Shown in pieces: positions 35,327-46,500 of a stretch of 64,000 bases of DNA. Below the pieces are notes generated by a model. That model ran no database searches, had not been told where the DNA came from, and saw nothing but the letters and a program-made list of their open reading frames with translations. Location of the stretch: contig NC_035174.2 in assembly GCF_001659605.2 (NCBI RefSeq), positions 23,510,027 to 23,574,026 of the forward strand. The letters run 5' to 3'. The translations under genes and the position numbers were made by a program. The DNA is from Manihot esculenta (lineage: Eukaryota > Streptophyta > Magnoliopsida > Malpighiales > Euphorbiaceae). The first letter of the stretch is position 1. The number at the start of each line of letters is the position of its first letter.

Positions 35327-37515
35327 ATAGTTAATGAAATGATGTGTTTTAGCCTTAGTTTATTTTTCAGTTTTCTTCTAAGTTAAAAGGTGTGTTTAGT
35401 ATGATAGCAATGTCTGTTTAATTAGTTAATTAGTTAGAAAATGCAGGAACTTTCCCTTCACGTGTTTCATGTTTTCTTCTCCTTTCTCAGTATATAAAAC
35501 TCAATAATATGTATCAGAGCCTTCACTAAGCATTATTATCTTCTTTCTTTCAAGATTCTTAAATCTTCAAAATCCTTATTCTCTTCGAAGGATCATAAAA
35601 ATAAAAATATGCTATTTTTTAATACTAAAACTCTAAACAATTCCTTACATTTTTTCTATTCATCAATCCTGATTCGAGCGGCGGAGTGTCTGTTATGTAT
35701 ACCATGAACATTTACCATTAACACCTCACGTTTTATTCCTTGCAGGTTCTAACCAATCACATCGTCTTTCATTCGGCCATATCATCAATCTAATATCAGA
35801 AGCATCAGAATTCAAAATAATTTAATTTTTTTGTATAATTGTGCTTTTTGTCTTTTTTTTTAAAATTTATTTATCATTTCGATAGTTAGTAAATTATGAA
35901 TCTGTATTTTATGTAATTAAGTTAATATGGGTTATGGTTGAGCAGTAATGGGGCTAATATTATGAGTCTGATTTGTCAAGTAGGAGGCCCTATTAATAAA
36001 TTCTATTGATAAATTGAATTCTCTAGTCGACAATAAATGTGTGCTTCTCAATCAGAACCCATAATAATTTAGTTTAGAGTCATTTATTAGCTCTTCTAAT
36101 TACCTTTTTTTTTTTTTCTTTTGCCAACTATTAATAATAATAAAATATAATAATTAAACTAATATGGATTGTGTTTAAAAATTAATTCGCTTGATTAGAC
36201 TTTGACTTATGGGATAGAAGGCCCTGTTAATGAGTCAGACTCTCTAAACGATATTTAATATGTACCTCTTAATTAGGGCCTTAATTGGAATGCATGAGAA
36301 TTAGGACCATAGCAATTTAAGTTTCCTTTATCATTGTTGTATTTGCTTCTCTATTTATTTGTTTATTAATATTTCAGCTGTTTAGCGCTATTTAAATCGA
36401 AAAAATCTACTCAATTGAATTAATTTAAAATTTTAATTAATTAATTCGATTTTTTATTTATTTCAGTTTGATTCGATTTTTAATTATAAAAATTTTAATT
36501 ATTTCAGTTCAGTTAGGTTCGATTTTGATTAAAAAAAACTAAAAAAATCAAATTGAACCGATTAGTGATAATAGTATATTATTTTTAATAATACAGATAT
36601 ATGAGATCATATTAAAATTAAAATATTTTAATTAAATTTTAAAATATTAAAAATAAAGCATAAAAAATAAAAAAATTATTAAAAATTTAAATCGATGAAA
36701 TCGAATCGAATTAAATCAGACCGATTCGATTTGATTTCTAATCAAAATCAACTCAATTAGATTTTCATAAATATCAAATTTTTAATTTTTAATTTATTCG
36801 ATTTAATTTTTAATTTATTCTATTCGATTTTAAATCCAACCTACTATAAATAACTTTGAAATAATTAAATTAATATTAGATTATAATCCCCATTAATTTA
36901 GCTGATGATGAGACTTGATTTGTTAATAGGGTCCTCGCTGTTTGGAGTTGTATTAGGACCTATGGTTGGGTTTCTCCAATTAGTTATTGTGTTCTTTAGG
37001 TCTTAGTATTTTATTCATACTCATCTTTATCAATGGAAGCACATCTTTAATAATAATAAAAGAATATTTATGCAATAGTAAACATAGTCTAACTTGTACG
37101 GCTTCATAATTGCTAGTTGCTTTTTTGCTTTTACTGTGAAAGACATCAAGCTGAGTAGATAAACAAGTAAGGAGATGAAAAGAGCCGCGCTGTGATAAAT
37201 AAAACAGGTCTACTCTGTTAGGTCAATGTTTGAATCTTAGGCTTTCCCATGTTTCAGTAGACTTTTTTTTTTTTTTTTTTTTACTGCTTTTGTGCCCAAG
37301 AAGCTTTTGATTGTATTTATTCTGGCTTTCTGTTGCGGAATTTATAATCATTGAATTTAGTCCAAGCCATTTATCGAATGAAATATTACCTTTGATTTTC
37401 TTTTTCATTTAATAAAATGTGTTGTATTAACTTTGTGGAACTGAATTGAGTCAAACATAACCGCATCAGAACCCAGATAGCATTGGCATGCATCAGCCAT
37501 AGATATTTTTGGGTC
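35327..37515. other. Spacer with repeat fragments
   Basis: 35480-35530 has ATATAAAACTCAATAATATG then TATCAGAGC, like an LTR end with part of a Met primer site, but it is isolated. About 36400-36850 is an AT-rich self-complementary element (TTTGATTCGATTTTTAATTA and AATCGAATCGAATTAAATC) of the same style as 14920-15200. 37263-37282 is a T run. No gene. Confidence 0.45.
36400..36850. repeat. AT-rich inverted-repeat element (MITE-like)
   Basis: GATTCGATTTT and AAATCGAATCGAA arms face each other around an AT-rich centre that includes TTAATTAAATTTTAAAATAT. A related copy is seen near 14920-15200. Ends and target duplication were not resolved. Confidence 0.4.
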
Positions 37516-39372
37516 TCAATACCATACAAAGTTCTGGTCCAATCCATAGTTTCTCAATTGATGTGTCAGCACTTGAAGCAACTTGTATAGTTCTTTACTT
37601 CTGGGGTGTGACTTTTCACCCTTGCGAAATTCATGAACCATTCCATCAATTTCAATTGAACTACAACCTGGAGTCTTCTTTATGTTCCTTTTTTTCATTT
37701 CCTTTCTCCACTTTAATGCATCTCTCCATCGATTTGCAGAGGAATATATGTTTGACATGAGTATATACGCACCATCTCTACTGGGTTCCATCTCTACAAG
37801 TTTTTCCATTGCACTTTCCCCAAGTTCAACCTTAGCATGAATCTTGCAAGCTGCAAGAAGTGATCCCCAAATAAAAGCATCAGGTAAAATTGGCATCTTA
37901 TTTATGAACTCCTGTGCCTCACTAATTAATCCAGCACGTCCCAAAAGGTCAACCATACAACCATAATGCTCTGTTTTAGGTTCTAGATCGTAGAGTCTTG
38001 ACATGTCCTCAAAATGTCTTCGCCCTTCCTCTACAAGTCCAGCATGACTACACGCAGAGAGGACACCAACAAATGTTACCAAGTCTGGCTTTATGCCCAT
38101 TTTAAGCATCTGGGAGAAGATATCTAATGCTCTCCTTGCTTCACCGTGCATTGCTAAACCAACAATCATGGCAGTATAAGAATAGACATCTCTACGTTTC
38201 ATTGCTTGGAAAACTTCTAATGCTTGGTCTATACTTCCACACTTAGCATACATATCAACTAGTGCATTCCCAACATATCCATCTGCCTTGATATAGCTTT
38301 TGTTAATATAGGAATGCATCCACTTCCCCAGCTCAAGCATTCCAAGATTAGCACATGAATTCAACACACCAACTACGGTAACGGAATCAGGCTTTAAACC
38401 CATGTTTTGCATCATTCGGAACATGTCCAGGGCCTTCTTGAATTGTCCTTGCTGAGCTAGCCCCGATATCATGGAATTCCAAGAAACCACATTCTTTGTA
38501 GGCATTTCATCGAACACCTGACGAGCAAAGTCAATTTGTCCACATTTCAAGTACATGTCAACCAATGCATTACCCAGAAAGACATCTAAATTGACGCCAA
38601 TTTTGTGATGATCCATATATGCATGAATTTTCTTACCACTATTCAAATCTCTCAATTTAGAGCAAGCGGAAAGTACAACAACCAAAGTCATCTCATCAGC
38701 TATCCAATTCATGCGAAAGAATGCATCGATGGCGGAGCTATAATCCATCTTGGCATATCCTTGGATGAGAGTAGTCCAGGAGACCAAATCCCTATCAGGA
38801 CCTTCGTCGAACAGCTTCTCAACAGATTTTATAATTCCACAAACAGCGTAAAGCCTCATCAGAGTGTTCTTGACGAACACGTTCGACGCAAGACTCGTTT
38901 TGATGGAATAGGCATGAATCTGCTGACCTTCTCTGAGGCTCTCGGATTCCGAGCAAGCCTTGAGAACGTGAGGAATAGTATAAGTATCTGGAAAAAAACC
39001 TTCTAGCAACATTTCTCGGTACATGCCCATCGTTGCATTAAAGCTGTTCTTGCAACTTGCAAGTGACTGGATAATGGAATTAAAGTTGAAGACATAATTT
39101 TGGCCGCAGAGCTTGACAAGGAAGCAAGCATAGGAGAAGATGATTTCTTTGCTGCTAACCAAATCAACATGTTGAAGGACGGAAGTGATTTTAGCACATA
39201 GGAGCCGGAAGGAAAGAGGGGCTCTATTGGCTTTGGCTTTGATCATAAATGCATGGATTTGCTTCATTTCTCGCACAGATTTGCATGATTCTACTCTTGG
39301 AAGAACATCGAATTCTTGAGAATTATTGAAACGGGCACGTGAATTTGGGATTATCGTTGGGAGTGTACCCAT
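37516..39372 (-). CDS. Pentatricopeptide repeat protein, PLS class, E subgroup
   Basis: Intact single-exon gene, 618 residues. PPR proteins bind organelle RNA; PLS-class members with E domains usually specify C-to-U editing sites in mitochondria or plastids. Repeats run from about residue 50 to 470 in P-L-S order, shown by NVFVKNTLMRLYAVCGIIKS, DVFLGNALVDMYLKCGQIDF, NVVSWNSMISGLAQQGQFKK and DLVTFVGVLSACSHAGLVEE. The E1/E2 region follows (EHYGCMVDLLGRAGLISEAQ, then IWGSLLAACKIHAKVELGES, then KKTPGCSSIEIDGMVHEFRK). There is no DYW deaminase domain, so it would need a deaminase partner if it edits. N-terminal targeting is not obvious by eye. The gene is divergent from CSTF77. A MITE ends 33 bp before the start codon. 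Exact orthologue not assigned. Confidence 0.93.
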   Translation of the reverse strand: MGTLPTIIPNSRARFNNSQEFDVLPRVESCKSVREMKQIHAFMIKAKANRAPLSFRLLCAKITSVLQHVDLVSSKEIIFSYACFLVKLCGQNYVFNFNSIIQSLASCKNSFNATMGMYREMLLEGFFPDTYTIPHVLKACSESESLREGQQIHAYSIKTSLASNVFVKNTLMRLYAVCGIIKSVEKLFDEGPDRDLVSWTTLIQGYAKMDYSSAIDAFFRMNWIADEMTLVVVLSACSKLRDLNSGKKIHAYMDHHKIGVNLDVFLGNALVDMYLKCGQIDFARQVFDEMPTKNVVSWNSMISGLAQQGQFKKALDMFRMMQNMGLKPDSVTVVGVLNSCANLGMLELGKWMHSYINKSYIKADGYVGNALVDMYAKCGSIDQALEVFQAMKRRDVYSYTAMIVGLAMHGEARRALDIFSQMLKMGIKPDLVTFVGVLSACSHAGLVEEGRRHFEDMSRLYDLEPKTEHYGCMVDLLGRAGLISEAQEFINKMPILPDAFIWGSLLAACKIHAKVELGESAMEKLVEMEPSRDGAYILMSNIYSSANRWRDALKWRKEMKKRNIKKTPGCSSIEIDGMVHEFRKGEKSHPRSKELYKLLQVLTHQLRNYGLDQNFVWY

Positions 39373-39405
39373 TCTTTCCTTCTTGGGTCGGACACGGAGA
39401 TAGAT

Positions 39406-40016
39406 GGGCTTTTTGCTAATTTAAGGTTAAAAATAAAAAAAATTATCAATTTAGAGTTGAAGACATCGTCATCATACTTATGGATTTGGGATTATGAATT
39501 TGAGATTTGACCGTCACAGGGGCGATAAAAATGGTTTCTAGCATCTTTTATTATAATAATATTAATTATTATAATAATATATTTATATTAATAAAATATA
39601 TTATTATATAATTAAACGTAAATTACTGTATTAATTTTAATAATAAAAAATTTTATTATTAAATAAATATATATTATATTATTAAATTACTTTTATATAT
39701 CTAATCAGAACTGAATTGATTTTATATATCTAATCATAATATTATATTAATTTTATAATTATGAAATTATATAATATCAATAATTTTTTTATATAAAAAT
39801 TAATAATAAAATCTATTAAATATTAATATATTAATAATTAAAAAAATAAATTATAAATAATGCCAAGCCATAATTTAACAAAAAATAAATAATATTTGAC
39901 GCCTTTATAAAAGGCATTAGAAAAACATCAAATCTCAAATTCATAAATACATTCTCTTCAATTCTAAATTGATAATTTTTTTTTTTAATTTTTAACCATA
40001 AGTGGACAAAAAGCCC
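39406..40016. mobile_element. 611-bp inverted-repeat MITE (Mutator-like) in the divergent promoter
   Basis: GGGCTTTTTG starts the left end and the right end is its complement (CAAAAAGCCC). The arms stay complementary for over 100 bp (GGTTAAAAATAAAAAAAATT, TTATCAATTTAGAGTTGAAG and ATGAATTTGAGATTTGA have matching complements at 39930-40000). The centre is AT-rich with no coding. The flanks GAGATAGAT (39397-39405) and GAGATTAAA (40017-40025) match in 6 of 9 bases, a possible decayed 9-bp Mutator duplication. Confidence 0.72.
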
Positions 40017-40163
40017 GAGATTAAATGGAATGACTGCACGAGACAGTAGCTGGCTGAAAATGTACTGAAAAGTAAAACGGCAAGTCGTCTATATGGAGAG
40101 TGCTAGCAAACACGCGCGTATAGGCTTGGGTTCTTGGGTCAAGTTAGCAGTGCACACAACCCT

Positions 40164-40179
40164 AAAACGACGCCGTTTT
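40164..40179. promoter_or_regulatory. AAAACGACGCCGTTTT palindromic promoter motif
   Basis: Perfect AAAACG/CGTTTT arms lie about 355 bp upstream of the CSTF77 start codon, in the GC-richer probable leader/promoter region. ACGACGCCGTTTT-type motifs recur near plant transcription starts. The function here is inferred only from position. Confidence 0.4.
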
Positions 40180-40533
40180 CCCCTCCGGCCTCTGTTTCCT
40201 TTCACGCGGCAGAAGAAAGAGGGTAAATCGGTGAGGGCAGAAACAGACCACTTGGGAAACCGAGAGAGAGTGCGGTGAAGCTAGGTATATGCCGGCAAAG
40301 AAGGAAGAGAGCAGGGGTCTCAGTGGTTAGTTAAGCTTCCTTCTCCGTTTCTCGCCGTTTTCGACATAGGTTGAACCATAAATGTTTTTCGCTATCCAAT
40401 CTGTGGGCCAAATCTAGTTAATCTCAATTATCACTTATTAGGTCATTGCCGGAAAGCTATTACTAATAGGTAACGCATATTTGTGCATATACTGTTACTT
40501 GAGTAATTGAAACCCTAGTTTGCTTGCTGGCTT

Positions 40534-43500
40534 ATGGGAATGGAGAATCCGGATGGAGCCGAGACAAAGGTATGTTGGTATCCTTGGTTTGACTGTGCTT
40601 CTTGTCATTGTTCCGAGCTTCTATATATATGAAGTTTGATTTCAATTTTAAGGATCAAACGACTGCTGCTGGAATTGTTGATAAATACAATGTCGAATCT
40701 GCAGAATTTCTAGCCAATAGTGCACAGGTTTGAATTTGTGATTGGTTTCATTAGCTTCCTTTTCTTCTAATGTGGATTTTAATTTCTTTTTTTTTTTTTC
40801 AATTTTTAAATCTCAGCATTTGCCCATTAACCAGGCAGCACCAATATATGAGCAACTTCTGTTATTGTTTCCAACAGCTGTGAGTTTCTTTTTATTTATT
40901 TATTTAATTTTTAATTTTTTTAATTTTGTATTGCTGATTATTTATGGGCAGTCCTTTTCATATTGGATTAACGTAATAACTCATTTAACTTATCTTTATT
41001 CCCTTGTCAATGCATTTCATTTACTCTGCTGCAACAACTGCGTGCAAATGTGTTTAATTGTTGGGGATTTTTTTTTCTTTTTTTGTTCTCTCTTTTATTT
41101 ATAATCTTAAAATGAATGGACTGTAGACGTGTCTGGGGATATAGAATATGGCACGTCTGATTTAAGCTCCTGATTAGATTTTATTCATTTATTTTGAACA
41201 AGACTGATACATTTTCCCCTTATATTCCCAGAAATATACTTTTTTAGGAGTAACTCATGTTGTTGATGGAGTTGTTCATAGTTTATTTTAATCGTGTTGT
41301 TGATGGAGTTGTTTCATAGTTTTATTTTCATTTTCATTGCTTTAGTTTTATTTTAGTTGTAAATCTCTCCTTGCTTGTGTCCATCACATCATTGAACGTT
41401 GGTGGAACAGCTAATTCTGAGACATTAGTTACTGCTTGATGTTTGCAATTAGCAAAGCTCTTGCATAATTATTTAAGAATACATCTTTGGAATGAATTTT
41501 CATTCAAGATAGGGCAAACAGTGCCTGATATCTTGTTTGAAGAGCTAATGTTTTTGGAGCATTTGCTAGTACTTGGATTCTTGAGAGGCTAGTCAGCCTG
41601 TACTGAATCAAAATGTCAAACGGAATGCCATTCATATTGCCATCATGGTCTGCTGGATACTCAAATGCTGAAATTAAAAACATTTTAGTAATTCCATATA
41701 TCATTAGTTTTATGTCATTCTTTGGCAATAATTTATATTTTTGGCATGTTTAGCTAACTTCATCTATACCCTCTATGATGCTCTGAATTATTCTAACTTG
41801 AATTCTCGCACTTTATTATTTATAATATATTTGGCTTCTTGAAGCTGTTTTTCCTTCTTTTTAGGCAAAATTATGGAAGCAGTATGTGGAGGCGTATATG
41901 GCTGTAAACAATGATGATGCTACAAAGCAGATATTCAGCCGTTGTTTATTGAATTGTCTTCAAGTTCCTCTTTGGTATGTCTTAGTATGTTAACATTTCA
42001 CTGTCAATACTCCACTCAATTGCATAAGGAACTTGATATAGTGTACTCTGAAGTTCCTTCACTTTCTAGTAGAAAAATATATATTTTAAAAAATATTGAG
42101 AAATAAACCTTAGAACTGCTCTCAATAGCAGCTCTTCATCCTTAGCTATCCCAAAAAGGGAATACTTTGACCTAGGCTACAAATTGTGTAGTTTCTCCAA
42201 TAACTTGTTGGTTACCAATAATAATAAGATGATCCATGAAGTCTTTTTGAGCTTGACATTATGTGTGGTTCAATTGCAATTCTCAAAATTTGGTTGAAGT
42301 CAATTGAATTCTTTGTTTTATGTGTTTGGTTTGAATAAAAATTAGAATTTAATTCTAGGAATTCAATTCAATAGAATTGGCTATGATAAAACCAATTTCT
42401 ATTAAATCTGATAGAATTTGAAATGATTTCCACAAAACTTATGTAACTATATTTTTTGGACCTTAATGTACATGTCAAAAAGCTTTCTCGTAGTCATACT
42501 TCTCCTTTATATATTTAATCAAACTCCATTGGTTAAAGAAGATGAAAACCATAACACTAGCCTTTTACTATTAATATCTCTCGTGACCATATAAAATATT
42601 TTACTTTTGTTCCCAACTTTGTAATATCTAAGCATTTATGTTGTTAGTAATGATACTATTTGAAGATTTTTGGGAAAATTTAGAGAATTCTTGTATTTCA
42701 CTCTTGATCTTTATAATTGGTTTATATGACTATTTATACACAAAGAATTATATCTGAACAAGGGGCAAATAATCAAATAATAATTACAGAGATAATTAAG
42801 GATCCTAATTAAATCAAATCAAATCATATCCCTAGAATCAGTTAGGATTAGCAAATAAGTCAACACTCCCCCTCAAGTTGGTGCAAAGATGTTACACATG
42901 CCCAACTTGCAAATCAGATTATGGTAGATTTTGTTGTGGAGCCCTTTAGTAAACACATCTGCAAGTTGTCCAGTAGAAGTCACATGAACTAGGCTCAAGA
43001 CACTGTCTGTTAATTTTTCTTTAATGAAGTGCCGATCAATTTCAATGTGTTTCATCCAGTCATGTTGGACTGGATTTTATGCTATACTTATAGCAGCCTT
43101 ATTGTCACAATATAAAGTTATCTTGTCTCTCTAGAGCAACCTCAACTCCTCCAATAACTTCTGTAACCATAAAAGTTCACACACACCTTGGGCCATTGCT
43201 CTGTATTCTACTTCAACACTTGACCGAGCAACAACACTTTGTTTTTTGCTCCTCTAGGTGACAAGGTTCCTTCCCACAACTGTGCAGTAGCCAGAGGTGG
43301 ATCTCCTGTCATCGAGAGATCCTGCCCAATTTGCATCTGTAAAAGCTTCAACTCGGATGTGACCATGATTGGAGTAAAGAAGTCCTTTCCCTAGCGCAGA
43401 CTTTAGGTATCTTAAGATGCAAAGTACAGCTTGCATATGAGTCTCGCGAGGGTCATGCATGAATTGGCTGACTAAGCTAACAGCATAGGCTATATCCGGT

Positions 43501-46500
43501 CGAGTGTGTGAGAGATAAATCAACCTTCCTACCAATCTCTGGTATCTTCCAATATCCATGGACTCACCAGTTCCTGCTTCCAGCTTGTGATTACTTTCAA
43601 TGGGAGATTCTGCTGGTTTACACCCCATCATACCAGTTTCTTCCAACAGATCCAGAATGTACTTTCTTTGGGAGATGAAAATTCATTTTTCTAATCTAGC
43701 CACCTCGATACCTAGGAAATATTGCAGTTTTCCTAGATCTTTGATTTCAAATTCCTGAGCTAACAACCTTTTTAGTTGAGTCATTTCCTCTTGTCATTGC
43801 CTGTCACGACTATATCATCAACATAAACAATAAGGGTGATCTTACCCTTATGATGTTTGATAAACAGAGTGTGATCAGCATTGCTTTGTTGGTAACCAAA
43901 GGACGTCATGGCTCTGCTAAACCTGTCAAATCAAGCTCTAGGAGATTGTTTTAGCCCATACAAAGCCTTTTTTAACCTGCACACTTTTCCTTGTGTCTTC
44001 TCATCAGCGAACCCAAGAGGAATTTCCATGAACACTTCTTCCTCTAAATCTCCATGGAGGAAAGCATTCTTCACATCAAACTGTTGCAAGTCCCAGTCCA
44101 AGTTGGCTGTGCAGGATAACAAAACTCTGATTGAGTTCATTTTTGCAACTGGGGCAAATGTCTTTTGGTAATCCACTCCATAGGTTTGCGTGAATCCTTT
44201 GGCAACCAATTTGGCCTTAAACCGTTCAATTGTGCCATCAGCTTTGTGTTTCACTGTGAACACCCATTTACAACCAACGAGTTTCTTCTCAGGTGGGAGA
44301 GTGACAAGCTCTCAACTCTCATTTTTAGCCAATGCTTTCATCTTTTCAATCATTGCTTTCTTCCATTTAGGATCTGCAAGAGCTTTCTTCCAATCCTGTG
44401 GAATAGACACAGAGGAAATAGACAAGGCAAAGGCTCTATAGGAAGGAGATAAAGATTCATAAGAAACAAAGTTAGAAATAGGGTGTTTAGTACAAGATCT
44501 GACCCCTTTTCTTTGTGCAAAGGTTTATCTAAGTCATTGAAACATTCAAGAGTTGTGGGTAACTCACCAGAAGAAGATTCATGACTGGGTAACTCACCAG
44601 GAGAAGATTCTTGACTCTGAGTAGACTGCATAATGGCTTCTTCTGCCTTGTCTCTCTTCGAATACCTTCTCAAATTTGGCTTGTCCAAACGACCAGTTCT
44701 CTCTCCCTGATTGGGCATCTCCCCCCTGTTTACTAGAACTCAAACTTTATTGTTGAACCATATCATTCAGAATCACAGGATTCGGGATCACCTCGTCTTG
44801 CTCATTATTCTCCCCCTGAAGAGGTGAGTGGGTGGTACTGAAGTAGGGTTCAGTTTCTCGGAAGGTAACATCCATACTAAGTATTTCCTAGAGGGAGGAT
44901 AATAACACTTGTATCCCTTCTGTGTTGGAGAATACCCAACAAACACACATTTAAGGGCCTTGGGATCCAATTTTCCTGCCGTCCTAGTATGGACAAAGCA
45001 AACACACCCAAATACTTTTAGTGGAACAACGTATGAATTCTTCCTTTGTAGAACCGCCAAAGGACTCATAAAGTCAAGGGTCTCGAGAGGCATTCTATTG
45101 ATAAGATAAGCAGATGCAAGAATTGCATCTCCCCAATATGCTTTGGGTAGATTCATGGTGAACATAAGAGATCGAGCTACCTCCAATAGATGCCTATTTT
45201 TCCTCTCAGCAACGCCATTTTGAGCATTAGTATAAGGACAACTAGTCTGGTATACTATCCCATTACTCTCCAAATAAGCAGAAAAGCTACTATCCATGTA
45301 TTCTCTTCCATTGTCAGTTCTCAAAATTTTCACCTTAGTATCAAATTGAGTACAAACCATCTTATGAAAGGATTGAAAACAAGAAAAGACATCACTTTTA
45401 GCTTTAATCAAATAGACCCAAGTCATTCGAGTGCAACAATCTATATAGGTGACAAACTATCGATTACCAGACAAGGAGACAGTTTGAGTAGGTCCCTAAA
45501 CATCAGAATGAATAGTCGCAAAAGGAATTTGACTTTTATTATGACTCAAAGGATATGATGTTCTAGTGTGTTTAGCATACTCACAAGCATCACAAAATAG
45601 AGAATCAAACTGAGTTCTAGCAAACAAATTAGGATAAAGTTTTTCTAAGGCAAAAAATGATGGATGCCATACCGTATATGTCACTGTATTATTTCTTGAT
45701 TGACATCCTTATTTTCTCCAAAACAGACTTGAGATATCGAAGAACCTGGATCACCCTCCAACATATATAAGCCATCATGCAGTCTACCATTGCCAATCCT
45801 CTTTCCTGTGTGAAGATCCTGAATAACACAATGATCAGGAAAGAATTCAATTTTACAATTAAGGGCATTGGTAACAGCACTGATAGATAAAAGCTTGACA
45901 GAAAAGTGGAGAACATAAAGGACATATGATAATTTAATGTTGGATGTGCAAATAATAGAACCTGCTCCGGATATGGGAGTAAAAGAGCCATCAACAATTC
46001 TGACACTATCTTTGGTTAGAGAAGGAAAATAATTGAGAAAGCCTTTAGAAGAGCCTGTCATATGTCTATTCGCACCAGAATCGATAATCCAAGCATTACC
46101 TGACTTTACAAAGTTAGATGTGGCATCGGAGGACGAGGAATCAAAGTTAGGAATCGAGATCCTTTTACCTTCTGCCATGGTAAAGATTTGTGAACCGTGA
46201 AAGAATAGGAGGTACCCAAGGTTGTACGCACAAGAGAGCCCAATTGATTCACCAAAGGACCGGGTAGCGGCACAGGAAGGCTGGAAAGATGGTTGGAATC
46301 GTCGCCGAAGTGATCGGAGCCGCGAAGCAGCGTCAGGCGATTGGTCACGCGCCGGGAAAGGGAGGCGCATAAGCCTCACGTGCGGGCTTTTTCGGCGTCG
46401 GAGTAGGGTTTTGAAACCCTAAAGAGGAAAAAATTAATTTTGAACCCTAAAATCAGGAAAAGGCTCTGATACCATGTTAAATTTGGATCAGGCCTAACTC

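Noticed and set aside
37509..39006. Plus-strand frames of 83 and 133 codons
   Set aside because: Antisense of the intact PPR coding sequence.
40093..40278. 61-codon frame upstream of CSTF77
   Set aside because: Lies in the promoter/leader region, Arg/Lys-rich and without family signature; may at most be an upstream frame.
43908..45558. Several plus-strand frames
   Set aside because: Antisense to Copia pol domains, which are unmistakable on the minus strand.
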